Of a DNA stretch of 13,701 nt, positions 1 through 8,443 are shown in pieces (within the stretch, counting starts at the first letter, position 1; each line of letters begins with the position of its first letter). This DNA is from an uncultured Ruminococcus sp. (lineage in GTDB: Bacteria; Bacillota; Clostridia; Oscillospirales; CAG-272). The position numbers were made by a program, and so were the translations under genes. The notes under the pieces are model-generated. The model was not told the origin of the DNA. It made no database searches and worked only from the letters and a program-made list of their open reading frames with translations. The stretch is taken from the NCBI GenBank assembly GCA_902783905.1, contig CACZSP010000206.1, positions 1 through 13,701 on the forward strand. Direction: 5' to 3'.

Positions 1-900
1 ACCACCGGGCTCTGTATAAGAGAAAGACTGTCGGGGCGGAAAGACGTTTCGCTGATAACCCTCGACCAGTCCGAGAGAAAGGATCCGGCGGCGCGCAGGC
101 AGGCCATCTGTGAAAGCGACGTCACCTTCTTCTGCCTGCCCGACGAAGCTGCGAGAGAATCCGCCGCACTGGCTGGCGATGTCGACACCGTTATCATCGA
201 CACGTCGACCGCTCACCGGGTAAGCGATGGCTGGACCTACGGTTTTCCCGAGATCGGTAATCTTCGTGGCAGGATAGCGGCATCGAAAAGGATCGCGAAT
301 CCCGGATGCCACGCCAGCGGTTTTATCGCGCTCGTCGCTCCTCTCGTCGCGGCCGGCGCACTGTCCGCCGACTCATGCCTTTCCTGTTTTTCGCTGACCG
401 GATATTCCGGCGGAGGAAAAAAGATGATAGCCGATTACGAGGATCCGGCGAACGCGGAGCGGCTGCGCGCACCTTCGACGTACGCCCTTTCCCAGAACCA
501 CAAGCATCTGCCGGAAATGGCGAAGATCTGCGGACTTCGCCGTCCTCCCGTTTTCTGCCCGGTCGTCGCGCCGTTTTACTCGGGAATGCAGGTAACGGTG
601 CCGCTGGGCAGGAAAACCGCAAAGTGCGGGCCGGAAGAAATAAAGGCGATATACAGGTCGGTTTATACCGGGCGGATCGTCAGATTCGCCGAAGATCCGT
701 CGGAAAACGGTTTCCTCGGCGCCGGAGGTTTTTCGGGGCGCGACGATATGGAGATATCGGTTTTCGGAAACGACGAAAGAATGACCCTCGTCGCCCGCTT
801 CGACAACCTGGGCAAGGGCGCCTGCGGAGCGGCGGTGCAGAATATGAACATAGCGTTATCGATCCCGGAAGAGACCGGGCTCGTACTTGAGGAGGACTGA
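1..900 (+). CDS. argC: N-acetyl-gamma-glutamyl-phosphate reductase, 5'-truncated by window edge
   Basis: Reduces N-acetylglutamyl-5-phosphate to N-acetylglutamate 5-semialdehyde with NADPH, the third step of arginine synthesis, in the cytosol. Frame 1 is open from base 1 to the TGA at 898-900 (299 codons). It opens with TTGLCIRERL, which fits the start of the Rossmann fold of ArgC just after the usual GEAG segment, so about 10 residues are missing. The catalytic cysteine lies in NPGCHASGF (Cys codon 307-309). The glycine-rich TGYSGGGK follows, and the catalytic histidine region is SQNHKHLPEM (His codons 499-501 and 505-507). The total length near 310 aa and these motifs fit the short type-2 ArgC class. 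It is the first visible gene of argCJBDF, and the argJ ribosome binding site lies inside its last codons. I am sure of the family; the start is not visible. Confidence 0.95.
   Translation, partial: TTGLCIRERLSGRKDVSLITLDQSERKDPAARRQAICESDVTFFCLPDEAARESAALAGDVDTVIIDTSTAHRVSDGWTYGFPEIGNLRGRIAASKRIANPGCHASGFIALVAPLVAAGALSADSCLSCFSLTGYSGGGKKMIADYEDPANAERLRAPSTYALSQNHKHLPEMAKICGLRRPPVFCPVVAPFYSGMQVTVPLGRKTAKCGPEEIKAIYRSVYTGRIVRFAEDPSENGFLGAGGFSGRDDMEISVFGNDERMTLVARFDNLGKGACGAAVQNMNIALSIPEETGLVLEED
889..895 (+). promoter_or_regulatory. argJ ribosome binding site inside argC
   Basis: GAGGAGG sits inside the last codons of argC, 9 nt before the ATG at 905. It decides the argJ start. An in-frame TTG at 887 would begin upstream of this site and would have no ribosome binding site of its own. 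Terminating argC ribosomes would pass directly onto argJ, consistent with translational coupling. Confidence 0.75.
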
Positions 901-904
901 CGAA

Positions 905-2119
905 ATGGAACTCGTTCCGGGCGGCGTATGCGCCGCAAAAGGATTCAAGGCAAACGGAATACACTGCGGAATCCGCAAAAACAGGTCGAAAAAAGATCTT
1001 TCTCTGATATTCAGCGAGACCGAGGCATCCGCCGCCGCCGTATATACGACGAACCTGGTAAAGGGAGCGCCGCTTACCGTCACGAAAAGGCATCTTGAGA
1101 ACGGACGCGCCAGGGCGGTTATCTGCAACAGCGGAAACGCCAACACCTGCAACGCGAACGGTATCGAAATTGCCGAGCAGACCTGCAGGAAGGCGGCAGC
1201 CGCTCTCGGTATCGACCCGGATGAAATCGTGGTCGCCTCCACCGGTGTCATCGGTCAGCCGCTCGATATCACTCCGATAGCCGAAGGAATCCCTGCTCTC
1301 GTCGCCGGTCTATCCCGGGACGGCAGCCGGGACGCTGCAGAGGGGATAATGACGACCGACACCGCCGTCAAGGAGATCGCCGTGCGTTTTTGCGCCGGCG
1401 GAAAAGAGTGCACGATCGGAGGCATCGCAAAGGGAAGCGGCATGATCCATCCGAATATGGCGACCATGCTGGTATTCATCACGACCGACGTTTCAATTAC
1501 GCCTGAAATGCTCCGTAGGGCGCTGTCGTGCGACGTGAAGGAAACATTCAATATGCTGAGCGTCGACGGCGACACCTCCACCAACGATATGGTTACCGTT
1601 CTTGCCAACGGTATGGCGGGCAACGCGACGATAAGCTCGGAAGGCGAGGATTTTTCCTCCTTTATGAAGGCGCTCAACACGGTGACCGTTTCTCTCTGCC
1701 GCATGATCGCGGGTGACGGAGAGGGAGCCACAAAGCTGCTCGAATGCACCGTCAGCGGAGCCCGCGACGAGGCGACGGCAAAGATCGCCGCCAAAAGCGT
1801 TATCTGCTCGAGTCTGACCAAGGCGGCAATGTTCGGCGCCGACGCAAACTGGGGCAGAGTGATTTGCGCCGTCGGTTACAGCGGAGCGGGCGTCGACGTC
1901 GGAAAAATCGATATATATTTTAAGAGCGCCGCCGGAAAGATAAAGGTGTGCGAGAGAGGATCCGGAGTCGATTTTTCGGAGGAAGAGGCGAAAAAGATCC
2001 TTCTTGAAAAAGAGATCGATATCATCGTCTGCCTCAACGACGGCGAATTCGCGGCGACCGCGTGGGGCTGCGATCTGACCTACGATTACGTAAAGATAAA
2101 CGGAGACTACCGCACCTGA
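905..2119 (+). CDS. argJ: Ornithine acetyltransferase / N-acetylglutamate synthase
   Basis: Transfers the acetyl group from N-acetylornithine to glutamate, regenerating N-acetylglutamate and releasing ornithine; bifunctional members also acetylate glutamate from acetyl-CoA. The 404-aa length is normal. ArgJ is made as a precursor that cleaves itself before a conserved threonine, which becomes the N-terminal nucleophile of the beta chain. Here that site is KGSGMIHPNMATML, with Thr187 as the expected nucleophile. GNANTCN near residue 80, STGVIG (the oxyanion-hole region) and DTSTNDMV are further family signatures. The ATG at 905 is chosen over the TTG at 887 because GAGGAGG (889-895) is correctly spaced for it. 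The start is 4 nt after the argC stop and argB follows after 15 nt. Having argJ in the operon means the cyclic acetyl pathway. Sequence alone does not show whether it is mono- or bifunctional. Confidence 0.96.
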   Translation: MELVPGGVCAAKGFKANGIHCGIRKNRSKKDLSLIFSETEASAAAVYTTNLVKGAPLTVTKRHLENGRARAVICNSGNANTCNANGIEIAEQTCRKAAAALGIDPDEIVVASTGVIGQPLDITPIAEGIPALVAGLSRDGSRDAAEGIMTTDTAVKEIAVRFCAGGKECTIGGIAKGSGMIHPNMATMLVFITTDVSITPEMLRRALSCDVKETFNMLSVDGDTSTNDMVTVLANGMAGNATISSEGEDFSSFMKALNTVTVSLCRMIAGDGEGATKLLECTVSGARDEATAKIAAKSVICSSLTKAAMFGADANWGRVICAVGYSGAGVDVGKIDIYFKSAAGKIKVCERGSGVDFSEEEAKKILLEKEIDIIVCLNDGEFAATAWGCDLTYDYVKINGDYRT

Positions 2120-2134
2120 CGGGGGTAATACGGA

Positions 2135-2995
2135 ATGAACGAATTTTTTTCGAACGCCGAGCGCGCCGAGGTGCTGGCTCAGGCGCTGCCGTACATCAGA
2201 AAATACAACGGCAAGACCGTCGTGATCAAATACGGCGGAAACGCCATGGTCAACGAGGATCTGAAGCGCGAGGTGATGAAGGATATCGTCCTCTGCCGGC
2301 TGATCGGCATCAGGGTGGTTCTCGTTCACGGCGGAGGTCCCGAAATATCCGACCTGATGGACAGGGTCGGGAAGACTCCGTCCTTCGTCGACGGACTGCG
2401 CGTCACCGACGAGGAGACGATGGACATCGTCCAGATGGCACTGTCGGGAAAAGTCAACAAGACTCTCGTCAACCTGATCGAATTGACGGGAGGAAAAAGC
2501 GTTGGCGTTTCGGGCGTTGACGCCCGCCTCATCGAAGCGCGTCCGAAGGACGAGCGTCTCGGATGCGTCGGAGAGATCACGAAGATCAATCCGGGCGTCG
2601 TCAGCGACCTTCTCGAAAACAACTACATCCCGGTAATTTCCACCGTCGGATGCGACAGAGAAGGAAGAATATACAATATAAACGGCGACACCGCCGCCGC
2701 CTTTATCGCCGGTGCGCTCGGCGCAGACAGACTCATTATGATGACCGACGTCGCCGGAATACTGATGAAAAAGGACGATCCGTCGACTCTCATTCCCGAG
2801 ATCAGCGTAGCCGAAGCGGCGACGCTGCGCGAGAAGGGAATAATCGCCGGCGGCATGATCCCCAAGGTGGAATGCTGCGTAAAAGCGATAGAAAAAGGCG
2901 TTAAAAAGGTGGTAATAATGGACGGCAGAGTCCCCCATTCGATACTGATGGAACTGCTTACCGACGAAGGCGCCGGAACGATGGTGACCGCATGA
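2135..2995 (+). CDS. argB: Acetylglutamate kinase
   Basis: Phosphorylates N-acetylglutamate with ATP, the second step of arginine synthesis, in the cytosol. It is 286 aa with the amino-acid-kinase fold. KYGGNAM at 32-38 holds the phosphate-binding lysine and glycines, HGGGPEI at 65-71 binds substrate, and GLRVTD lies at 87-92. NGDTAAAFIAGALGADRLIMMTDVAG-type sequence in the second half (broken here only by description) forms the nucleotide site. The roughly 27-residue N-terminal helical extension before the first beta strand, together with TDEGAGTM at the C-terminus, is the arrangement of arginine-inhibited hexameric kinases. The arginine-insensitive E. coli enzyme is shorter and lacks it. 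Feedback inhibition by arginine is therefore likely (inference), and it fits the presence of argJ. A weak GGGGG precedes the ATG. The stop codon overlaps the upstream possible start of argD. Confidence 0.96.
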   Translation: MNEFFSNAERAEVLAQALPYIRKYNGKTVVIKYGGNAMVNEDLKREVMKDIVLCRLIGIRVVLVHGGGPEISDLMDRVGKTPSFVDGLRVTDEETMDIVQMALSGKVNKTLVNLIELTGGKSVGVSGVDARLIEARPKDERLGCVGEITKINPGVVSDLLENNYIPVISTVGCDREGRIYNINGDTAAAFIAGALGADRLIMMTDVAGILMKKDDPSTLIPEISVAEAATLREKGIIAGGMIPKVECCVKAIEKGVKKVVIMDGRVPHSILMELLTDEGAGTMVTA

Positions 2996-3006
2996 CGGGA
3001 GAAAAA

Positions 3007-4179
3007 ATGAAGGCCGATATTATCAAAACCGACAAAAAGTATATCGCCGGGACCTACAACCGCTTCCCGGTCGTCGCCGTTTCGGGAAAAGGATCGGTGA
3101 TAACCGACGAAAACGGCAAAAAATACATCGATATGGGATCCGGGATCGGAGTCACATCCTTCGGTTTTTCGGACAAAAAATGGCTCGAAGCGGTCTGCGG
3201 CCAGGCGGCTGCGATCCAGCACACCTCGAATCTCTACTACACCGGGCCCTGCGCGACGCTGGCAAAAATTCTCTGCCGCCGCACGGGTATGAAAAAGGTC
3301 TTTTTCGCCAATTCGGGCGCCGAGGCGAACGAGTGCGCGATCAAGGCGGCGAGAAAGTACGCATCGACGAAGTACGGCGAAAACAGATACGTTATCGCGA
3401 CGCTCAACAACAGCTTTCACGGACGGACGCTGACGACGCTTGCGGCGACCGGCCAGGAGCACTACCATGAGCTTTACCGGCCGCTGACGCCCGGCTTTTC
3501 GTCATTCGACGCCGGCGACATGAAAGCCCTTGAAAAACTGAATTCGACGGGCACTCTTGCCGCCGTTATGATCGAATGCATCCAGGGAGAAGGCGGAGTC
3601 GTGCCGCTGGATCCGGATTTTGTAAAAGAACTGTACGCTTTCTGTCAGGCGAACGACGTCATCCTGATCGTCGACGAGGTCCAGACGGGCAACGGACGTA
3701 CGGGAGAGCTTTACGCCTATATGAATTACGGTATCACGCCGGATATCATTTCCACCGCCAAGGGGCTGGGGGGAGGACTTCCGATCGGAGCGGCTCTTCT
3801 CGGGGAAAAATGCGAAAACGTTTTTTCCTTCGGCGATCACGGCTCAACCTTCGGGGGCAATCCGGTCGCCTGCGCAGGCGCCGTCAGCATAATAAAAAGG
3901 ATCGACAGAAAACTGCTCGACGGAGTAAAACGCAGGAGCGAATATATCTTTTCGTCTCTTTCCGGCGCGCCCGGCGTGGAAGGCGTCAGCGGAATGGGGC
4001 TGATGATCGGGATCAAAACCTCAAGACCCGCCGCCGAGGTGGTAAAGGAATGCATCTCGCGCGGAGTTCTCTGCCTGACCGCAAAAGACAGAGTAAGACT
4101 GCTCCCTGCGCTGAACATAAACGAAAAAACGCTTAAAAAGGCGGTCGGTATCATCAAAAAGGTTTGCGCCGGCGAATGA
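3007..4179 (+). CDS. argD: Acetylornithine aminotransferase
   Basis: PLP-dependent class-III aminotransferase that converts N-acetylglutamate semialdehyde plus glutamate to N-acetylornithine. From the ATG at 3007 it is 390 aa. Visible motifs are YIAGTYNRFPV at the N-terminus, NSGAEANE (PLP phosphate binding), NSFHGRTL (aromatic/His stacking on PLP), VDEVQTGNGRTG (Asp to the PLP nitrogen) and STAKGLGGGLPIGA with the Schiff-base Lys252. An in-frame ATG at 2992 overlaps the argB stop as ATGA and would add five residues. I prefer 3007 because GGGAG (2997-3001) is spaced 5 nt from it, but 2992 remains possible through coupling. Class-III enzymes of this kind can also use ornithine or succinylornithine; the operon context supports ArgD. 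Confidence 0.95.
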   Translation: MKADIIKTDKKYIAGTYNRFPVVAVSGKGSVITDENGKKYIDMGSGIGVTSFGFSDKKWLEAVCGQAAAIQHTSNLYYTGPCATLAKILCRRTGMKKVFFANSGAEANECAIKAARKYASTKYGENRYVIATLNNSFHGRTLTTLAATGQEHYHELYRPLTPGFSSFDAGDMKALEKLNSTGTLAAVMIECIQGEGGVVPLDPDFVKELYAFCQANDVILIVDEVQTGNGRTGELYAYMNYGITPDIISTAKGLGGGLPIGAALLGEKCENVFSFGDHGSTFGGNPVACAGAVSIIKRIDRKLLDGVKRRSEYIFSSLSGAPGVEGVSGMGLMIGIKTSRPAAEVVKECISRGVLCLTAKDRVRLLPALNINEKTLKKAVGIIKKVCAGE

Positions 4180-4181
4180 CC

Positions 4182-4188
4182 GGAGGAG
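4182..4188 (+). promoter_or_regulatory. argF ribosome binding site
   Basis: GGAGGAG lies 6 nt before the ATG at 4195 and just after the argD stop (4177-4179). It is a near-perfect Shine-Dalgarno sequence and fixes the argF start. Confidence 0.7.
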
Positions 4189-4194
4189 ATACTT

Positions 4195-5158
<964 letters not shown>

Positions 5159-5178
<20 letters not shown>

Positions 5179-6394
5179 CCGGCGTGCCGTCGGTTTCGAC
5201 GTCCCGCGCCGCGTAGTATTCGTGCACCAGGTTCCGGTATCCCAGTTTTTTGATATCGGAATACCTGGTGTCGAAGCGCTTTTTGTTACGTTTTCCGCTT
5301 ATAATGAACCGTATGCAGTCCTGTGCGTAAAGGTCGATGATCTTCAGACTTTCGGTCGTGGTTATCACCGAAAAGAACCAGCTGCTCCAGGACAGATCGT
5401 TGTCCTCGGGGGTATCGAGAAGCTTACGGTTGAACATTCTTATAAACGCCGCCGCCGCTCTGTCGCCGTCGGCGCCGTTTTTTTCTTTCCAGCGGACGAG
5501 TGCCTTCGCCTTTCGGCGCATCTTGTGTTTAAGCTTCTGAAGGGTGGCCGGAGCGATGTCGACGGTTTTTCCTTTGATAAAAAAGCCGAGGAATGAAAAA
5601 CCGTCTTCCGTCCTGCCGAAGCTTTCCTTGGACGGGTTGATCTCAAGTCCCTTCCCGGCGAGCGTTTCCCTTACTTTTTCCGCCTGCCTTTTTGCCCCCT
5701 CTTCGGTGGGGGCGAAAAGGATGATATCGTCGGAGTAACGGGCGTAGATTATTCCGTCGGACGTGATGCCCTCGTCCATCTCGCGCAGGTAGAGATTGGC
5801 GAGAAAGGCGGAGACCGGAGTTCCCGCCATTATCCCCTTGCGCTCGGAAATCAGCCCGCCGCGGTCGCAAACGTACGGATCGGACAAAAGGGAGGAAAGA
5901 AAGGCGTAAAGGGGCGCGTCGTCGGCAAGCGTTTCACGCAGTATCGGGAGGATCTTTTCAACCGGTATCGAGTTGAAATAATCGTGTATGTCCGCTTTGT
6001 AGTAGTATCCCGCCGCGGGTGCGCGGAGTTTCAGCAGGTATCTGACGGCGTCCTTGGCGCTTTTTGCCGGGCGGAAGGAGAAAAGGGAGGGGGAGAACAG
6101 GCCGTCGTAACGGCGCAAAAGCAGGTAGGTCAGAAGCTTCAGATAGGTGTTTTCGCTGCCGGGATAGGTGTATACCGTCCTTTTTTTCGAGGAGGAAAGC
6201 TTGCTGATCACAGATTTCGACGGGTGCGGAAAGGGTTTTCCGGCGGCGACCGCCTCGTAAACCGGCAGGTATTCCTTTCCGTCGATATATCGGCGAAGTT
6301 CTGCCGTAAAGGCTTTCGGACAGCGCAGGCCGGACTTGTATTCGTAAAAGCTTTCCCAGACGGACGGATCTTTCGTCAGTTCGATAAGTGACAT
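5159..6394 (-). CDS. Stand-alone reverse transcriptase, group II intron-like / unassigned class
   Basis: RNA-directed DNA polymerase domain, 411 aa. Ordered RT blocks are visible. LFSFRP at 104-109 precedes the fingers. KADIHDYF at 133-140 holds the first catalytic Asp (D135). GIMAGTPVSAFLANLYL at 187-203 stands where group II RTs have GxPQGxPxSPxLANxxL. RYSDD at 219-223 is the catalytic YxDD box with Ser instead of the common Ala, and FSFLGFFI at 266-273 is block 7. The C-terminal 138 residues are basic and aromatic-rich; I see no HNH or other endonuclease motif and cannot recognise a maturase domain. The ATG at 6394 is chosen because RT homology begins soon after it and upstream sequence is palindromic non-coding DNA. 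No Shine-Dalgarno is visible, so initiation may depend on RNA structure or coupling. No group II intron RNA, DGR template repeat or accessory gene is adjacent. Possible roles are a retron-like or defence RT, or a domesticated group II-like RT. Confidence 0.85.
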
Positions 6395-6408
6395 GGCAAT
6401 AAGAAAAA

Positions 6409-6542
6409 GGCAGAAAGAGAAGACGTTAAAGCCCGGAAAATTCCGGGATGTACCGGACCGTACGCGAACGGGCTGCCTGTGAAGCCGTTTCGGTCGAACG
6501 CGCCGGGTCCCCCGCAGGCGCATATTGCTTTCTCTTTCTGCC
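6409..6542 (-). other. 134-nt inverted-repeat-bounded segment before the RT: candidate structured RNA
   Basis: Read on the RT strand, GGCAGAAAGAGAA (6542 to 6530) and its exact complement TTCTCTTTCTGCC (6421 to 6409) close a 134-nt segment that ends 14 nt before the RT ATG. Inside are smaller stems: 6432-6437 with 6442-6447 (CCCGGA/TCCGGG), 6500-6504 with 6517-6521 (GCGCC/GGCGC), and a bulged stem 6467-6474 with 6483-6489. A further complement, GCAATA/TATTGC, links 6396-6401 (touching the RT start) with 6523-6528, so the start codon region could be masked. Retrons place an a1/a2-closed msr-msd RNA directly upstream of the RT, and some defence RTs use an upstream non-coding RNA. The placement matches, but there is no long msd hairpin, so this is a candidate only. 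It could instead be a translational control leader. Confidence 0.4.
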
Positions 6543-6558
6543 CGGGCTCTGCGAGCCC

Positions 6559-6722
6559 TGGGCAATACCGCACAATTCGCGTGCGTAGATTGGCGAGAGC
6601 ATTTTTTGCCTGTTCTTGCTGAGAAATCGCAGGAATACAGGTGGTATTTCAAGATTTCGACGCAAGGACAGGCGGGAAATGAGCCGTCAAGATGCGTGCG
6701 TCGAATTGTGCGGTATCGCCCA
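6559..6722. repeat. 164-bp nested palindromic element with 21-bp inverted ends (full copy)
   Basis: The ends 6559-6579 and 6702-6722 are inverted repeats of 21 bp with one mismatch (ATACCGCACAATTCG and its complement form the perfect part). Inside, 6600-6619 pairs with 6662-6681 over 20 bp, then 6623-6628 with 6653-6658, and 6632-6638 with 6644-6650 around a 5-nt loop. Between the outer and second stems are two equal 20-nt unpaired arms, each holding GTGCGT. Most imperfect pairs (6605-6607 with 6674-6676, 6614 with 6667, 6649 with 6633) are T-G, which are allowed in a + strand RNA but are A-C on the other strand. This hints that the + strand RNA form matters. A partial second copy lies at the right edge of the window. 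No target-site duplication is evident. It is probably a MITE-like or structured-RNA repeat; the family is not identified. Confidence 0.75.
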
Positions 6723-6750
6723 TACTTTTCCTTTCGGAAAAAGTCTGAAA

Positions 6751-7278
6751 TTACGCGCCGAGGGCGCCTTTAGTGCGCTCTATGACGTACGAGCGGGTGT
6801 TCCACCAGCCCTCGTAATCGAAATAATAGCGCAGGTAGGGAATATTGTCGCGTCTGCACTGCGCGCGAAGCGCTTTTGCCTCGCATTTCTGCGAAAGCAG
6901 CTCGACGACAAGGGCGGTCTTTCCGTCCTTTTTGAATTTGAAAACGCGCGTCTTCCCGTATTTCGAGATCTCCTCGTCGACCGTGTATCCCGGGAATTCC
7001 GTGTTGAATATTTCTCTGAAATATTCAAGATAGGTGCCCTTGTAATTGTACTGATTGGGCTCGTCGGGCATCCGGGGGCCCCATGAATTACCGGAGGGAC
7101 CGTCGTATTCTTCGGGCTCCGGAGCCGCGGTCTGTTCCGGTTTTGCGGGTTCTTCGGGCTTTTTCGGTTCATCGCCGCTCTTTTTCTTTCCGTCGGCAGC
7201 GGCTTTCATAAGCTCTTCAAGGGCGTTCGCCACGTCCTTTCCGGCCTTTTCGCCGAACAGTTTTGAAAACAGATTCAT
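6751..7278 (-). CDS. Hypothetical protein, 175 aa, Pro/Glu/Lys linker plus compact C-terminal domain
   Basis: I do not recognise a named family. The start ATG (7278) is preceded by GGGAGGAA and a good promoter. Residues 1-30 are helical and begin MNLFSKLFGEK. Residues about 31-60 are a low-complexity Lys/Pro/Glu/Ala linker. Residues about 75-175 form a compact alpha/beta domain with TYLEYFREIF, a strand pair around TRVFKFKKDGKTALVVELLSQ, a basic helix, NIPYLRYYFD and WWNTRSYV. The strand ending in VVEL followed by a basic helix and a final I-P-x-L-R strand resembles the layout of PD-(D/E)XK nuclease-like domains, but the ExK signature is not convincing, so a catalytically dead or unrelated fold is equally possible. 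No signal peptide or membrane segment is seen. It is the gene immediately upstream of the RT on the same strand, separated from it by the two palindromic structures. Confidence 0.75.
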   Translation of the reverse strand: MNLFSKLFGEKAGKDVANALEELMKAAADGKKKSGDEPKKPEEPAKPEQTAAPEPEEYDGPSGNSWGPRMPDEPNQYNYKGTYLEYFREIFNTEFPGYTVDEEISKYGKTRVFKFKKDGKTALVVELLSQKCEAKALRAQCRRDNIPYLRYYFDYEGWWNTRSYVIERTKGALGA

Positions 7279-7285
7279 CTGGGTT

Positions 7286-7291
7286 CCTCCC
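7286..7291 (-). promoter_or_regulatory. Ribosome binding site of the 175-aa hypothetical gene
   Basis: GGGAGG on the - strand, 7 nt before the ATG at 7278. Together with the upstream promoter it supports this ORF as a real gene and fixes its start. Confidence 0.65.
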
Positions 7292-7309
7292 GATATAAAT
7301 ATTTATTAC

Positions 7310-7338
7310 ATTATATATCAAAAACAGGTAAAATGCAA
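7310..7338 (-). promoter_or_regulatory. Sigma-A type promoter for the 175-aa hypothetical gene (and possibly the RT)
   Basis: On the - strand, TTGCAT (7338-7333) and TATAAT (7315-7310) are separated by 17 nt in an AT-rich 85-nt intergenic stretch. The -10 is consensus; the -35 matches at its three key bases, TTG. Transcription would start about 20-25 nt before the ribosome binding site of the hypothetical gene. No separate promoter is apparent for the RT, so transcripts from here could read through the palindromes into it. Confidence 0.6.
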
Positions 7339-7351
7339 GCATAATCTTGCA
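7330..7351 (-). terminator. Weak stem-loop terminator candidate after the sugar operon
   Basis: After the last operon gene's stop (7366-7364), the - strand reads TGCAAG-ATTATG-CTTGCA followed by TTTTA. This is a 6-bp stem with a 6-nt loop and a short T run. The stem is short and AT-rich, and its 3' arm coincides with the -35 of the next promoter, so it may be weak or leaky. Confidence 0.35.
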
Positions 7352-7363
7352 AATAAAAGCAAA

Positions 7364-8443
7364 TCATACGAAGCGGAGAGTCAGCGGGTTTTCCGCGTGG
7401 AGCTGCTCGATGACGCCGATGACACGGGCGGCGAATCCGTTCGAGACTTCCGGCTCGCGTCCCTCGGTCAGTGCGAAATACACGTCCTCGTAGATCCCGT
7501 GGGTCCCGACTTCAAACGCGGTCCCCTGATAATCTCCCGATTCCTCGTGAGTTATCAGCTTCTCGCGGCAGTAGACCGGCAGTCCGTTTTCGTCGCGGAG
7601 CGATTTTTCCACGACGTCTCGCGGCGGGTTTTCGCCTTCGACAATATATTTCATTTTGTATGATTTCGGGTTCGATACGAGCGTTCCGAGCGTGCCCTGG
7701 AGCTTGAGAGTCAGCTCCGGGAAGGCGTCGGACGCGCTTATCTCGACGTCTACGAGCGGTTTGCCCGGCGCCGTCAGGATCGCCTTGACGAAATCGTCGG
7801 CGTCACCCGACGAAAGAGGCGTGCTGACAAGCTTCGAGTATACAACCTTTGCCTCCGGGTCGCCTCCGAGGAATCCGAGAGCCATGGCAAAGGGGTGCGG
7901 ACCCGTGTTGTAGGCGCTGCCCCCGAGTTTTTTCTGAAGCGTCTGCCAGTCCCATCTGCGGGCGAATCCGTTGTATCTGATACCGACCTCGAGCACGTCG
8001 CCGAGAGTCCCGTCCTTCATTTTTTCAATGGCGTGGAGATAAAACGGCGCCTTCTGGGTGTTGTGGAAGACGAAAAGCCGCGCGCCGCTTTCCTTCGCGG
8101 TTTCGATCAGCGTCATGCAGTCGAAATAAGTTCTCGCCATCGGTTTTTCGGTCAGCACGTTGAAGCCGCGGCGGAGCAGATCAAGTGTGACCGGGAAATG
8201 CTCGTTCGAATACGACGCGTTGACGCAGAGATCGATATCGGTCTTCGGATAAAGCTCCGACACGTCGGACAGTATCTCGGCTCCGGGATAGAGATCCTTC
8301 ACGATTTCCCGCATGGCGGGATCGCGGTCGACGACGTAACCGACACGGAAATGAACGTTTCTTTCCGATCTGTAATAAGCGCCGTGTATGTTTTTTCCGC
8401 TGCGCCCCTGACCGATGATCGCAACGCACAGTCTTTCTTTCAT
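7364..8443 (-). CDS. Gfo/Idh/MocA family NAD(P)-dependent oxidoreductase (359 aa)
   Basis: Members of this family oxidise or reduce a hydroxyl or keto group on sugars, inositols and their derivatives in the cytosol. The N-terminal Rossmann fold carries GQGRSGKNIHG from residue 11 (glycine-rich NAD loop). NVLTEKPMA at 95-103 contains the conserved E-K-P with the catalytic lysine. GSAYNTGPHPF at 175-185 carries the histidine (His183) of the G-x-x-x-D/N-x-G-x-H catalytic pattern. Length is typical. Its ATG overlaps the nagA stop by one base (TGATG), so it is translationally coupled and is the last gene of the operon. The substrate cannot be read from sequence. Context suggests an amino sugar or a product of one. 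The other Gfo/Idh protein in the operon (11191-12066) is only distantly similar, so they are unlikely to be recent duplicates. Confidence 0.9.
   Translation of the reverse strand: MKERLCVAIIGQGRSGKNIHGAYYRSERNVHFRVGYVVDRDPAMREIVKDLYPGAEILSDVSELYPKTDIDLCVNASYSNEHFPVTLDLLRRGFNVLTEKPMARTYFDCMTLIETAKESGARLFVFHNTQKAPFYLHAIEKMKDGTLGDVLEVGIRYNGFARRWDWQTLQKKLGGSAYNTGPHPFAMALGFLGGDPEAKVVYSKLVSTPLSSGDADDFVKAILTAPGKPLVDVEISASDAFPELTLKLQGTLGTLVSNPKSYKMKYIVEGENPPRDVVEKSLRDENGLPVYCREKLITHEESGDYQGTAFEVGTHGIYEDVYFALTEGREPEVSNGFAARVIGVIEQLHAENPLTLRFV

Noticed and set aside
1493..2938. 481-codon open frame on the - strand across argJ and argB
   Set aside because: It is a shadow of two clear arginine genes. 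Its His/Asp/Val-rich composition and lack of any family motif are typical of the reverse frame of GC-rich coding DNA.
6395..6652. N-terminal extension of the RT reading frame up to a start at 6652
   Set aside because: The extension runs through both palindromic structures, is rich in Arg and Pro from GC-rich non-coding DNA, and shows no RT-like sequence before residue 1 of the 411-aa protein.
6681..6716. GAGCCG...CGGTAT stretch resembling group II intron domain V
   Set aside because: Only the outer few bases match. There is no proper AGC triad, tetraloop stem or domain VI, and the right half pairs far better with the left inverted end of the element.
6725..6743. Hairpin TTTTCC-TTTC-GGAAAA after the 175-aa gene as an intrinsic terminator
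   Set aside because: On the - strand it has a GAAA loop but the stem is A/T-rich and is followed by TATGGGC, not a T run. It may be a minor hairpin only.
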